Shown: one piece after another, positions 1 to 8,805 of the stretch
Numbering within the stretch: position 1 is the first letter of the stretch
Layout of the letters: every line of letters starts with the position of its first letter
Assembly: GCF_001713395.1 (NCBI RefSeq)
Contig: NZ_CP016450.1
Span: 930,001-994,000, forward strand
Origin: Sinorhizobium sp. RAC02
GTDB taxonomy: Bacteria; Pseudomonadota; Alphaproteobacteria; Rhizobiales; Rhizobiaceae
DNA length: 64,000 nucleotides
Reading direction: 5' to 3'
The notes under the pieces: generated by a model
Told to the model about the DNA's origin: nothing
Database searches by the model: none
What the model saw: the letters and a program-made list of their open reading frames with translations, nothing else
Made by a program: the position numbers and the translations under genes

Positions 1-1
1 C

Positions 2-400
2 GTTTCCGTGCGCCAGCCGCCAAGCGGCGACAATGCGCTGGGCGAGTTGAAGATCCTCTTCCCGAACAGCCATGCCATCTACATGCATGACACGCCGTCG
101 AAGAGCTTCTTCAAGAAGGACATGCGAGCGCTCAGTCACGGCTGCGTGCGCCTTGTCGAGCCGCGCAAGATGGCAGCCGCTGTGCTGGGTGTGAGCGAGG
201 AAGAGGTGGGCAAGGAGATCGCGGCCGGCCGCAACAAGGCGCTCAGCGTCAAGGCGGATATCCCGATCTACGTCGCCTATTTCACCGCCTGGCCGAACAA
301 GGACGGCAAGGTCGAATATTTCGACGACGTCTATGGTCGTGACGACTATGTGCGCAAGGCCTTTGCCGCGACGCAGAAGGCACGCGAGATCCAGGGCTGA
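2..400 (+). CDS. L,D-transpeptidase (YkuD family), 3' part
   Basis: C-terminal part of a gene that starts left of the window; the open frame already runs at base 2, so the GTG at 8 is not the start. The fragment (about 132 codons) carries the YkuD active-site signature, a histidine-bearing HDTPSK segment followed by SHGCVR, whose cysteine is the expected nucleophile. Family members form 3-3 or lipoprotein cross-links in periplasmic peptidoglycan. The stop at 398-400 lies only 4 bp from the convergent end of the next gene. The N-terminal half and any signal peptide cannot be seen. Confidence 0.9.
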   Translation, partial: VSVRQPPSGDNALGELKILFPNSHAIYMHDTPSKSFFKKDMRALSHGCVRLVEPRKMAAAVLGVSEEEVGKEIAAGRNKALSVKADIPIYVAYFTAWPNKDGKVEYFDDVYGRDDYVRKAFAATQKAREIQG

Positions 401-404
401 TCGC

Positions 405-1211
405 TCAGCCCCAGGTCAACGGATCCAGTCTCAGATAAAAGGCGAGGCGCCCCCTGTCGGGCGCCTTGTTTTTTAGGGTGGAGAAGAGGATGTCGAAGGC
501 TTTTTCTGCCTCCGCGTCGGTCGTCCAGTTTTCCCCCGCATTGGCAAGCATCAGGGTCAGGTCGGAATAGGGATCGGCCGTGCCGAGGCGACCGAGGTCG
601 ATCAGGCCCGTGCAGCGAAGCGTTCGTGGATCGACCATGAAATTCGGCATGCACGGATCGCCGTGGCAGAGGGCACGATCCTGCTCTTCCTGTGCCAGCC
701 TGAGCGGAAGCTCGGCTTCAACCCGTGCCAACAGTTCCGGCACCGGTCGGTTGCGGTCTTCATCCGGCAGGAAATCCGGATTGACGGCATCGCGCGCCAC
801 GACATCGGCGGCGCGGGCGAACATCGTTGAAAGGCTTTTCTCGAAGGGGCAATCGTCCGCGGGAAGGGCGTGCAGGGCAGCGAGATGTTCGGCCATGGAG
901 GGCCAGGCCGTGAGCAGGTCGCCGCCGGAAAGCAAGACCGCCGGTATGCCGGACACGGCGCTCATCACAAGGCAGGCGCCATGCTCATTCTCCTGCCAGC
1001 CGAGCAGTTCCGGGCAGGCGATGCCTTTGCCCGCCAGCCAGAGGAGGCGCTCGCGCTCGCCGGCGAGTTCCACCGCACGGTGTTTTCTCGCCAGCTTCGC
1101 GTAGCGGCGTCCATCGGCACTGCGCAAGACGCGGTCGCCGGATTCGCCCTCGTGAGCAGGCGCCCAGCCGGACCGGACGTCCAGAAGCGTTTCAGTCCAG
1201 TCCACGGGCAC
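405..1211 (-). CDS. aminoglycoside phosphotransferase, APH(3'')-like
   Basis: 268 residues, the usual size for APH(3'')/APH(3') kinases, which phosphorylate aminoglycosides in the cytoplasm using ATP. Visible kinase features are a probable ATP-binding lysine in YAKL (near 39), the catalytic loop CHGDPCMPN (HGD 183-185, Asn190) and the metal-binding Asp205 in LIDLGRLG. The loop followed by an IDLGRLG block resembles streptomycin 3''-kinases more than generic APH proteins. The start is GTG at 1211; a second GTG at 1205 has better-placed GGAG. It follows gph by 11 bp, so it is probably the second gene of a two-gene operon. Base composition matches the neighbours and there is no mobile element, so it looks chromosomal. 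Substrate is inferred only. Confidence 0.8.
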   Translation of the reverse strand: MPVDWTETLLDVRSGWAPAHEGESGDRVLRSADGRRYAKLARKHRAVELAGERERLLWLAGKGIACPELLGWQENEHGACLVMSAVSGIPAVLLSGGDLLTAWPSMAEHLAALHALPADDCPFEKSLSTMFARAADVVARDAVNPDFLPDEDRNRPVPELLARVEAELPLRLAQEEQDRALCHGDPCMPNFMVDPRTLRCTGLIDLGRLGTADPYSDLTLMLANAGENWTTDAEAEKAFDILFSTLKNKAPDRGRLAFYLRLDPLTWG

Positions 1212-1222
1212 TCCAAACGATA

Positions 1223-1897
1223 TTAGCGGGCGAGCAGGCGCTCGACGAGATCGGGCGTCAGTTCGTCGAAATGGGTGATGACATGCGTCGGTTCAAGCTC
1301 GGCCACCGGCACATCGGAGTAACCGAAGGGAACGCCGATGGACGGCACGCCGGCGTTGCGCGCGACGAGAATGTCGTTGAGGCTGTCACCGATCATGACT
1401 GTGCGCAGAGGATCGGCTTCCGCGAGGTGGATGGTGCCGAGCAGGTGTTCGGCGTCCGGCTTGCGCACCGCGAAGGTGTCGCCCCCGGTAATCGCTGCAA
1501 ACCGTGCGGTGAGGCCGAGGCCGTCGACCAGGCGACGCGCGAGACCCTCCATCTTGTTGGTGCAGACCGCAAGCCGATGGCCGGCGCCGGAAAGACGATC
1601 CATCGCCTCGATGAGGCCGGGATAGGGGACGGAGACGCCCGGCATGGCATCGGCATAGTGCTCGACGAAGATGCCGAGCATGCGCTGCAGTTCTTCCTCG
1701 GAAATCTCGCGCCCGCGCAGCGAGAAGGCGCGTTTGATCATCACCTGGCCGCCATGGCCGACGAGATAGGTCAGGTCGCCATAACCGACGGGATCAAGGC
1801 CTTCGAGACCGATCGTGTGGTTGAGGCTTGCGACGAGGTCGTGCGCCGTGTCGATGAGTGTACCGTCGAGATCGAAGACAACGAGAGAAGCGGACAT
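1223..1897 (-). CDS. gph: phosphoglycolate phosphatase (HAD superfamily)
   Basis: About 224 residues. HAD motif I is at the N-terminus (FDLDGTLIDT, with nucleophile and acid/base Asp), the mid region has VCTNK, and motif IV is GDSLNDILVARNAG. Length and order fit Gph, which hydrolyses 2-phosphoglycolate from DNA repair or oxygenase side reactions in the cytosol. The open frame extends to 1963, but the ATG at 1897, just before the HAD motif, is the family-like start, with AAGG about 8 bases upstream. It is divergent from rpiA and followed 11 bp later by the APH-like gene. Other small HAD phosphatases are possible. Confidence 0.88.
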   Translation of the reverse strand: MSASLVVFDLDGTLIDTAHDLVASLNHTIGLEGLDPVGYGDLTYLVGHGGQVMIKRAFSLRGREISEEELQRMLGIFVEHYADAMPGVSVPYPGLIEAMDRLSGAGHRLAVCTNKMEGLARRLVDGLGLTARFAAITGGDTFAVRKPDAEHLLGTIHLAEADPLRTVMIGDSLNDILVARNAGVPSIGVPFGYSDVPVAELEPTHVITHFDELTPDLVERLLAR

Positions 1898-2091
1898 GGG
1901 AAAACCTTGCGGGAGGTGGGGAGGGACGGTCTTTCCGGTATGCGATGGCGCGGGTATTTGCAATCGCCTTATCGGCCGCAGGCCTGCGGCGATTTTGGCT
2001 TTCGTTTGCCATTCAGGGCGTGTAAGTGTCTCACCGGAATTCCGGCCGCCTGGAGCGCGCCGGCTGATAATTGTTTACGGAGATTTGGGGC

Positions 2092-2790
2092 ATGGACGCC
2101 CGGGAAATGAAGATCAAGGCCGCTGCGGTCGCGCTCGCCCATGTTGAAGACGGAATGCGCCTCGGTATCGGCACAGGATCGACCGCGGAAGAATTCGTGC
2201 GGCTTCTGGCAGAGAAGGTGGCTGGCGGCCTCAGGGTCGAAGGCGTGCCCACGTCCGAGCGGACGGCACGGCTTTGCGTCGAACTCGGCGTGCCGCTGAA
2301 GTCCCTCGACGAACTGCCGGAACTCGACCTCACCATCGACGGTGCGGACGAAGTCGATAGCCGGCTACGGCTCATCAAGGGCGGCGGTGGCGCATTGCTG
2401 CGCGAAAAGATTGTCGCTGCCGCCTCCGAGCGGATGATCGTCATCGCCGATGAAAGCAAGGTCGTCGAGACGCTCGGCGCCTTCAAGCTGCCCATCGAGG
2501 TCAATCCGTTCGGCCTCGTCTCGACGCGCATCGCCATCGAAAAGACGGCCGCCCGCCTTGGACTTTCCGGCAGCATTGCGCTGCGCGCGTCTGGCGACGG
2601 CACCTTCATGACGGATGGTGGACACTACATTCTCGACGCATCTTTTGGCCGCATTCCTGATGCAGATGCGCTCGCAAGCAGCCTCAATGACATACCGGGC
2701 GTCGTCGAACACGGCCTCTTCATCAACATGGCGTCGCTTGCCATCATTGCGGGACCCGCGGGTGCGCGCACGCTGACGGCGCAAGAATAG
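2092..2790 (+). CDS. rpiA: ribose-5-phosphate isomerase A
   Basis: 232 residues. It interconverts ribose-5-phosphate and ribulose-5-phosphate in the non-oxidative pentose phosphate pathway. Conserved RpiA motifs are clear: the phosphate loop [12 protein letters not shown], the catalytic DGADEVD stretch and [14 protein letters not shown]. The frame is open to 2071, but the ATG at 2092 with GGAG at 2079-2082 matches the family N-terminus. The DUF2059 gene follows after 18 bp, so the two are probably co-transcribed. The divergent gap to gph (1898-2091) must hold both promoters. Confidence 0.96.
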   Translation: MDAREMKIKAAAVALAHVEDGMRLGIGTGSTAEEFVRLLAEKVAGGLRVEGVPTSERTARLCVELGVPLKSLDELPELDLTIDGADEVDSRLRLIKGGGGALLREKIVAAASERMIVIADESKVVETLGAFKLPIEVNPFGLVSTRIAIEKTAARLGLSGSIALRASGDGTFMTDGGHYILDASFGRIPDADALASSLNDIPGVVEHGLFINMASLAIIAGPAGARTLTAQE

Positions 2791-2808
2791 ACAGGAGCAC
2801 AGACCGAC

Positions 2809-3357
2809 ATGATCAAATTCGCTGGTTTCGGCCGGACCCTCGCGGTGAGCCTCATCCTTTCGGCAAGCCTTGCCGGTGCCGTCAAGGCGCAGGATGTGAC
2901 GGAAGATCAGATCAAGGCCGCGCGTGCGGCTATCGATGCAATCGGTGCGACGGCCAACTTCGACAATATTCTTCCGAGCCTCGCCGTTCGCACCAAGGGC
3001 GTACTCATACAGTCGTCGCCGAACCACGAAGCGGATATCAACAAGGTCGTTGACGAGCAGGCGCTCGCACTCGCCCCGCGTCGCGCTGACCTGGAGCGCG
3101 AAGCCGCGACGATCTACGCAAAGACCTTCACGCAGGAAGAGCTGAAGTCCATTGCGGATTTCTATAATTCTCCGGTCGGCAAGAAGCTGCTTTCAGATGG
3201 ACCGATCGCGATGCGGGAAGTCGCGAAGGCCGCGCAAATCTGGGCCGTCGGCGTAGACCGCGACCTGAAAACGGAAAGCGGCAAGAAGCTCGATCCGATC
3301 TTCGACGCCGCACCAGCAGTCACGCTGGAAAATGGCACGGTGCAACCGCAGCAGTAA
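2809..3357 (+). CDS. secreted DUF2059 domain protein
   Basis: 182 residues with a typical Sec signal peptide (hydrophobic 10-25, cleavage likely after AVKA near residue 27), so periplasmic. The rest is helical and contains the DUF2059 core seen as YAKTFTQEELKSIADFYNSPVGKKLL, written here as two joined segments ending at the PVGKKLL motif. Function of this family is not established. It lies 18 bp after rpiA and ends just before a strong intrinsic terminator, so it closes the rpiA operon. Confidence 0.85.
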   Translation: MIKFAGFGRTLAVSLILSASLAGAVKAQDVTEDQIKAARAAIDAIGATANFDNILPSLAVRTKGVLIQSSPNHEADINKVVDEQALALAPRRADLEREAATIYAKTFTQEELKSIADFYNSPVGKKLLSDGPIAMREVAKAAQIWAVGVDRDLKTESGKKLDPIFDAAPAVTLENGTVQPQQ

Positions 3358-3365
3358 TCATCTCC

Positions 3366-3393
3366 AAAAAGGGCGGCGCGAGCCGCCCTTTTT
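3366..3393 (+). terminator. intrinsic terminator after the rpiA operon
   Basis: Perfect 7-bp GC stem (GGGCGGC 3371-3377 with GCCGCCC 3382-3388), loop GCGA, flanked by five A before and five T after. It lies 9 bp after the DUF2059 stop. The A/T flanks allow action in both directions, but the minus-strand gene to the right starts at 3794 and ends at 3459, so it may also stop that transcript. Confidence 0.85.
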
Positions 3394-3458
3394 CTATTCC
3401 GACAGCTTTCCTCGAAGCGCCGACAGGCCGCCACCCCCGGGAAGCAGCCACCTCCAGC

Positions 3459-3794
3459 TTATTCGTGAATGGTGTAGGTGCCGAGTTCGCAGAGATTCTG
3501 CGTGTCGGTGGTCGTGTCGAGGTCGGATTCCTCGGAAAACTCGAAGCGCATGTCATAGTTGCAGACGTCGCGGCCATCGCCGATGGTGATTTCGATCGTC
3601 TCGTTCGGGTTCAGGACTTGCTCACCGAAAACATCGTCTTCCCATTGGTCCACGCCGACCGGCGAGGTGTAGAAACGCGTCAGCACCGAGCCGGTGCCGT
3701 TCTTGAGCTGGAAGACGAGGTCTTCCGCCAAAGCCGGGCCTGCAAGCAGAGCGAGTGCCGCGACGCTGGCTGTGAAGAAATTCAATTTGTGCAT
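3459..3794 (-). CDS. small secreted protein of unknown function
   Basis: About 111 residues from ATG 3794. The N-terminus (MHKLNFFTASVAALALLAG, then PALA) is a clear signal peptide, so the mature protein of roughly 88 residues is exported. It is acidic, with a beta-rich look (FQLKNGTGSVLTRFY, ETIEITIGDG) and two cysteines in the mature part that could form a disulfide. The open frame reaches 4067, but the upstream part is low-complexity and lacks a signal, and overlaps the gor start, so it is rejected. An in-frame ATG at 3803 is an alternative start. I do not recognise a characterised family. Confidence 0.7.
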   Translation of the reverse strand: MHKLNFFTASVAALALLAGPALAEDLVFQLKNGTGSVLTRFYTSPVGVDQWEDDVFGEQVLNPNETIEITIGDGRDVCNYDMRFEFSEESDLDTTTDTQNLCELGTYTIHE

Positions 3795-4065
3795 ATCGAT
3801 CATCCATTTAGCCCACAATCGGGCAGCGGATTCATAGGGTTGATATCCGCTTCGGTAAATGGCGTTTGTCGCTTCCAGCTTACCAAATTTGGGAGGACCG
3901 TCGTAAATCCGTCGAAGGCGGCGGGGGAGCGCTCCAGCACGGGTGGCAAAGCGGCCTTTTCCTTTTGCCCGCGCTGTTCCTATATGTGTTGCACCCGGTG
4001 GCGGATTCGCCTGCCGGACACCCGTCAGACGGCCGTCCGGCCAGGCTTGCCCGCAGGAGATCACC

Positions 4066-5454
4066 ATGCCGACATTCGACTACGACCTCTTCGTCATCGG
4101 TGGGGGCTCCGGCGGCGTGCGCAGTGCGCGCCTTGCCGCCAGCATGGGCAAGAAAGTGGCGATCGCGGAAGAGTTTCGTTTTGGCGGCACCTGCGTCATC
4201 CGCGGCTGCGTCCCGAAGAAGCTCTATGTCTATGCCTCGCAGTTTCACGAGCATTTCGAGGACGCCGCCGGCTTCGGCTGGCAAGTCGGCGAAACGCGGT
4301 TCGACTGGCCGACGCTCGTCGCGGCGAAGGAGAAGGAGATCACCCGACTGGAGGGTCTCTACCGCAAGGGGCTGGAGAACTCGGCGGCCACGATCCTGGC
4401 AACGCGCGCCGTGCTGGTCGGCCCGAACACGATCCGCCTTACCGTGACCGATGAACTGGTGACCGCCGAGCGCATCCTGATTGCCGTCGGCGGCCACCCG
4501 ACACCGCATGTCGACCTTCCCGGCCATGAGCTTTGCATCAGCTCGAATGAGGCGTTCGACCTGCCGGACCTGCCGAAATCCATCGTGATTACCGGCGGCG
4601 GCTACATCGCCGTCGAGTTCGCCAACATTTTCCACGGGCTCGGTGTCGAGACGACGCTGATCTATCGTGGCAAGCAGATCTTGTCCCGCTTCGACCAGGA
4701 CATGCGCCAGGGGCTACAGGCCGCGATGATCGCCAAGGGCATCCGCGTGATCTGCGAGGACATCATTACCAATGTTGCCGAAGGTGAGGGCGGGCGCCGC
4801 ATAGTGACGACCAAGGCGGGCGAGACGCTCACCGTCGACCAGGTGATGCTGGCGCTCGGCCGCGTACCGAATACGGGCAGCCTCGGATTGGAAACGGCGG
4901 GCGTCGCTGTGGATGCGAGGGGCGCGATCATCGTCGATGACTATTCCCGCACCAATGTGCCCGGCATTTTCGCACTCGGCGACGTGACGGATCGCGTGCA
5001 GCTCACGCCTGTCGCAATCCACGAGGCCATGTGCTTCATCGAGACGGAATTCCGCGGCAATGCGGTCTCGCCGGACCATGACCTGATCGCCACGGCCGTC
5101 TTTTCGCAGCCGGAGATCGGTACGGTGGGCATGAGCGAGGAGGAGGCCGCCAAGGCTTTCGACGATCTCGAAGTCTACCGCGCCGAATTCCGTCCGATGA
5201 AGGCGACGCTGTCCGGCCGGCAGGAAAAGACGATCATGAAACTCGTCGTCAACGCTGCCGACCGCAAGGTGCTCGGCGCGCATATTCTTGGCCACGAGGC
5301 GGGCGAGATGGCACAGCTTCTTGGCATTTCGCTGAAGGCCGGCGTCACCAAGGACGATTTCGACCGTACCATGGCGGTGCATCCGACAGCGTCGGAAGAG
5401 CTGGTGACCATGTACCAGCCGAGCTACCGCGTCAGGAACGGGCAGCGGATCTGA
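4066..5454 (+). CDS. gor: glutathione-disulfide reductase
   Basis: 462 residues. Cytosolic FAD/NADPH enzyme that reduces glutathione disulfide. Seen in order: N-terminal FAD site (VIGGGSGGVRSAR), redox pair in GGTCVIRGCVPKK, NAD(P) site (ITGGGYIAVEFA), second FAD site (IFALGDVTDRVQLTPVA) and the C-terminal dimer-interface catalytic HPTASEE. The R-G spacing inside the redox motif and the CVPKK end are glutathione-reductase-like. The frame is open upstream to 3943, but ATG 4066 preceded by AGGAG is the family start. Its last 23 bp overlap the convergent LysR gene. Confidence 0.95.
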   Translation: MPTFDYDLFVIGGGSGGVRSARLAASMGKKVAIAEEFRFGGTCVIRGCVPKKLYVYASQFHEHFEDAAGFGWQVGETRFDWPTLVAAKEKEITRLEGLYRKGLENSAATILATRAVLVGPNTIRLTVTDELVTAERILIAVGGHPTPHVDLPGHELCISSNEAFDLPDLPKSIVITGGGYIAVEFANIFHGLGVETTLIYRGKQILSRFDQDMRQGLQAAMIAKGIRVICEDIITNVAEGEGGRRIVTTKAGETLTVDQVMLALGRVPNTGSLGLETAGVAVDARGAIIVDDYSRTNVPGIFALGDVTDRVQLTPVAIHEAMCFIETEFRGNAVSPDHDLIATAVFSQPEIGTVGMSEEEAAKAFDDLEVYRAEFRPMKATLSGRQEKTIMKLVVNAADRKVLGAHILGHEAGEMAQLLGISLKAGVTKDDFDRTMAVHPTASEELVTMYQPSYRVRNGQRI

Positions 5455-6334
5455 CGGTCGGCCGGCTTTTCGTCGGCAGACGTCCGGCGAAGCGGTCTTC
5501 GCTTCGCTTGAAGAGCGCCGAAAGACGGTCGATCACCACCCGCATTTCCGGGCGGTGACGATCGTCATCATTGGCTGCGATCCACAGCGAATGGGTAAGG
5601 CCCGGAATGGGCTCACCTTCGCGCATCAGCCCCGGTATCGCATCGCCGACAAAGGTCGGCAGGACGCCGCGCCCTGCGCCGCCGGCGATCAGTCGCGCCA
5701 GAACGTCGGGCGCGTTCGTCCAGGTGTGGATGTGCTGTTCATGGTTGCGGAACACCCATTTTTCGGCGTCAGACATGGCGACCTCCGTGCCGATCGACAC
5801 CCAGGGCAGATCCCCCTCGAAGGCGAGATCCGCCGCGCGATAGATCGCATAGGCTACATCCACCGACTTGCGAACCGCGACGTTGCCGGTCTTCGGCGCG
5901 CTGTGGAACAGGGCGATCATGCCGTGGCGGTAGGTCAGGTCCTCGCCGGGCTGGAGCTGCTTGCAGCATAGCCGAAAACCGTCGGTCGGGCTCCGCAGAT
6001 CGCCTGTGTTTTCCGCAATGAAACCGGTCGTCCAGATATCGCCGGCAATCGAGACGATCGGCAATGTGAAGGCATCGCCGTGCCACCTCGTGATATCGGC
6101 CGTGGTGCGCCGGATGGTCTGTACGTGCTCGTACAGTACCATGCCGTCGGCGGCGAGCCGATAGCCCTGCTGGCTGCGGAGGAAGAGCGTCCTGCCCATG
6201 CTGCGCTCCAGTGCCAGCATGCGGCGACCGATCGTCGGCGCGCTGATGCCGGTGATGGACGAAGCGCCGGCGAGCCCTCCCTCCGAGGCCACATGGAAGA
6301 AAAGCTGCAGATCGCTCCAGTCGACTTCCGGCAT
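5432..6334 (-). CDS. LysR-type transcriptional regulator
   Basis: About 300 residues from ATG 6334, with GAGGAA just upstream. The N-terminal winged helix-turn-helix is typical (FFHVASEGGLAGASSITGIS, then RRMLALERSMGRTLFLRSQQGYRL), followed by the periplasmic-binding-protein-like effector domain. The open frame to 6391 adds 19 unlikely residues. Tail overlap of 23 bp with gor makes it convergent, so gor is not an obvious target of autoregulated divergent control. The gap to the right (6335-6484) presumably holds its promoter. The effector is unknown. Confidence 0.88.
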   Translation of the reverse strand: MPEVDWSDLQLFFHVASEGGLAGASSITGISAPTIGRRMLALERSMGRTLFLRSQQGYRLAADGMVLYEHVQTIRRTTADITRWHGDAFTLPIVSIAGDIWTTGFIAENTGDLRSPTDGFRLCCKQLQPGEDLTYRHGMIALFHSAPKTGNVAVRKSVDVAYAIYRAADLAFEGDLPWVSIGTEVAMSDAEKWVFRNHEQHIHTWTNAPDVLARLIAGGAGRGVLPTFVGDAIPGLMREGEPIPGLTHSLWIAANDDDRHRPEMRVVIDRLSALFKRSEDRFAGRLPTKSRPTVRSAARS

Positions 6335-6484
6335 CACGAATTCCTCGTTCAATCCCCTTTTCATAATGCAAAACCGGACTGCCGGCATCATTCAACTGTG
6401 AAATGGGCGTTTCATTTGCGCCTCTACGATCGAATGAGTGCACGCGCTACCTCATGCCGGACACCGGAAACAAGGAGTTCTGTG

Positions 6485-6715
6485 ATGAGCCCGGAATGGA
6501 TGATTACTATCGACAAGATGGAACGGTCGGGTGGCCGGCCTGGAGTGTGGCCACTGTCCGACCCGTTGGAGCGAGACGAATGGCGCGGCCTGGAATGGGC
6601 CAGCAAACTCGTCGCGTGGTTTTTGAACCGACGCACAAAAAGGCCGGCAGCGCGGCCCCGCCAGAGGGTTGCCGATTGGAGTTGCGCACAGCGGACGGCC
6701 CCGCGCCGCTTCTAG
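6485..6715 (+). CDS. small hypothetical protein (76 aa)
   Basis: Candidate short gene: ATG at 6485 has an excellent AAGGAG (6472-6477) seven bases upstream, and the frame runs 76 codons to TAG at 6715. The first half has a protein-like composition ([15 protein letters not shown], then [19 protein letters not shown], an amphipathic or membrane-leaning helix), while the C-terminus is Arg-rich and low in complexity. No family recognised. It sits between the LysR gene and the DAHP synthase gene in the same direction as the latter. It could instead be untranslated leader; the Shine-Dalgarno is the main argument. Confidence 0.5.
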   Translation: MSPEWMITIDKMERSGGRPGVWPLSDPLERDEWRGLEWASKLVAWFLNRRTKRPAARPRQRVADWSCAQRTAPRRF

Positions 6716-6897
6716 GCCAGAACCGCCGACTGGGGCATGCTCTACAGTCTGTCAGACGCGTGGGCGCTAGCGCTGCAAATGCGTCGCTGCCGCTGGAAGT
6801 TCGGCTATGCAAGAACCATCTAACGGTTTATAAGCCCGCATCTTCAAAAGGAGGGGCGTCCGCAGGTTTCGCGGCCGTCTCAGGACAGGTGAGTATC

Positions 6898-8271
6898 ATG
6901 GCACAGAATTGGACCCCGACCAGCTGGCGGCAGAAGCCCATCCAGCAGGTTCCGGATTATCCGGATCTCGCCGCATTGGCGGCGACCGAAGAGCGCCTCG
7001 CGAAGTTTCCGCCGCTCGTCTTCGCCGGTGAAGCACGTCGACTGAAGTCGGCGCTCGCCAACGTGGCCGAGGGCAAGGGCTTCCTGCTGCAGGGCGGCGA
7101 TTGCGCCGAGAGCTTCGCCGAGCACGGTGCCGATACGATCCGCGACTTCTTCCGCGCCTTCCTCCAGATGGCCGTGGTGCTGACCTTTGGCGCCCAGCAG
7201 CCTGTCGTGAAGGTTGGCCGTATTGCCGGCCAGTTCGCCAAGCCGCGCTCCTCGAACATCGAGAAGCAGGGTGAAGTGTCGCTGCCGTCCTACCGCGGCG
7301 ATATCATCAACGGCATCGAGTTCACCGAAGAGGCCCGCATTCCGAACCCGGAACGCCAATTGATGGCCTACCGCCAGTCGGCTGCGACGCTGAACCTGTT
7401 GCGCGCCTTCGCGATGGGCGGCTACGCCAATCTCGACAACGTGCACCAGTGGATGCTCGGCTTCATCAAGGATTCGCCGCAGGCCGAGCGCTACCGCAAG
7501 CTCGCCGACCGGATTTCCGAGACTATGGACTTCATGAAGGCCATCGGCATCACGTCGGAAAACCATCCGAACCTGCGCGAGACCGATTTCTTCACGAGCC
7601 ATGAGGCGCTGCTGCTCGGCTACGAGCAGGCGCTGACCCGCGTCGATTCGACCTCCGGCGACTGGTACGCGACCTCCGGCCACATGATCTGGATCGGCGA
7701 TCGTACACGCCAGCCCGACCATGCACATATCGAATATTGCCGCGGTATCAAGAACCCGCTCGGTCTCAAGTGCGGCCCGTCGCTGACCGGTGATGGCCTG
7801 CTCGAGCTGATCGATCTCTTGAACCCGCAGAACGAAGCCGGTCGCCTGACGCTGATCTGCCGCTTTGGCCACGACAAGGTTGCGGAAAACCTGCCGCGCC
7901 TCATCCGTGCCGTCGAACGGGAAGGCAAGAAGGTCGTCTGGTCCTGCGATCCGATGCATGGCAACACGATCACGCTCAACAACTACAAGACCCGTCCGTT
8001 CGAGCGGATCCTGTCGGAAGTCGAAAGCTTCTTCCAGATCCACCGTTCGGAAGGCACCCATCCGGGGGGCATCCATGTCGAGATGACCGGTAACGATGTG
8101 ACGGAATGCACCGGCGGTGCGCGCGCATTGTCGGGCGACGACCTTGCCGATCGCTACCACACACATTGCGATCCGCGCCTCAATGCCGACCAGGCGCTGG
8201 AGCTCGCCTTCCTTCTTGCAGAGCGCATGAAGGGTGGCCGGGACGAAAAGCGGATGGTTGTGAACGGTTGA
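6898..8271 (+). CDS. class II 3-deoxy-7-phosphoheptulonate (DAHP) synthase
   Basis: 457 residues. It condenses phosphoenolpyruvate and erythrose-4-phosphate, the first step of the shikimate pathway. Class II (plant/AroH-type) features are unmistakable: [14 protein letters not shown] near the N-terminus, [57 protein letters not shown] and GGIHVEMTG. The frame is open from 6403, but the ATG at 6898 begins the conserved protein and has AGGTGAG upstream; the preceding 165 codons do not look like protein. An intrinsic terminator follows at 8347. Confidence 0.96.
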   Translation: MAQNWTPTSWRQKPIQQVPDYPDLAALAATEERLAKFPPLVFAGEARRLKSALANVAEGKGFLLQGGDCAESFAEHGADTIRDFFRAFLQMAVVLTFGAQQPVVKVGRIAGQFAKPRSSNIEKQGEVSLPSYRGDIINGIEFTEEARIPNPERQLMAYRQSAATLNLLRAFAMGGYANLDNVHQWMLGFIKDSPQAERYRKLADRISETMDFMKAIGITSENHPNLRETDFFTSHEALLLGYEQALTRVDSTSGDWYATSGHMIWIGDRTRQPDHAHIEYCRGIKNPLGLKCGPSLTGDGLLELIDLLNPQNEAGRLTLICRFGHDKVAENLPRLIRAVEREGKKVVWSCDPMHGNTITLNNYKTRPFERILSEVESFFQIHRSEGTHPGGIHVEMTGNDVTECTGGARALSGDDLADRYHTHCDPRLNADQALELAFLLAERMKGGRDEKRMVVNG

Positions 8272-8346
8272 TCTCTTTCTGTTCTTGCTTCGTCTCTGTA
8301 AATTAGCGGGGCTGATGCAAGCATTCAGGAATGTGAATTTGACAGG

Positions 8347-8380
8347 ACCGGGCCAGCTGGCAAAGCTGGCCCGGTTTTTC
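8347..8380 (+). terminator. intrinsic terminator after DAHP synthase
   Basis: Perfect 11-bp stem (ACCGGGCCAGC 8347-8357 with GCTGGCCCGGT 8365-8375), 7-base loop, then TTTTTC. It lies 75 bp after the DAHP synthase stop and only 14 bp ahead of the next start codon. Confidence 0.88.
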
Positions 8381-8394
8381 TTTGGGGAGGAAGT

Positions 8395-8790
8395 ATGAGC
8401 GAGGAACATACGGGGCATTGCCTGTGCGGTGCGGTGCGGTTTCGTACGTTCGGTCGATTGCGCGAGGTGGTGGCCTGTCATTGCAGCCAGTGCCGCCGGC
8501 AGACCGGGCATTTCTATGCCGCGACCAATGTACTGAACGAGGGGTTGACCGTGCAGGGTGAGGAGAACATCACCTGGTACCGGGCAAGCGACACGGCAGG
8601 TCGCGCCTTCTGCCGCACCTGCGGCTCCGCGCTGTTCTGGAAGGGCGACGGTTCGGACCATACGTCGATCATGGCCGGCACGTTCGACCAGCCGACCGGG
8701 CTCAGGATCGGCGTGCACATCTTCTGCGCCGACAAGGGCGACTATTACGAGATCGAGGACGGTGCGCCGCAGTTCGCTCAGAACAGATGA
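8395..8790 (+). CDS. GFA (CENP-V/GFA) family zinc protein
   Basis: 131 residues, the normal size for the GFA family, which adopts a beta-tent fold and binds zinc through cysteines; the founder is a glutathione-dependent formaldehyde-activating protein, but many members have unknown substrates. Visible Cys sets are GHCLCGAVRF at the N-terminus, ACHCSQCRRQTG and FCRTCGSALFW. GGGGAGGA lies immediately upstream of ATG 8395. A terminator ends 14 bp before the start, so the promoter must be extremely close or the gene depends on readthrough. It is convergent with the TadG gene. Confidence 0.9.
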   Translation: MSEEHTGHCLCGAVRFRTFGRLREVVACHCSQCRRQTGHFYAATNVLNEGLTVQGEENITWYRASDTAGRAFCRTCGSALFWKGDGSDHTSIMAGTFDQPTGLRIGVHIFCADKGDYYEIEDGAPQFAQNR

Positions 8791-8805
8791 GGCGCACCGA
8801 TCTTG

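Noticed and set aside
6403..6897. N-terminal extension of the DAHP synthase frame
   Set aside because: Extra 165 codons are low in protein character; class II DAHP synthases begin near the ATG at 6898.
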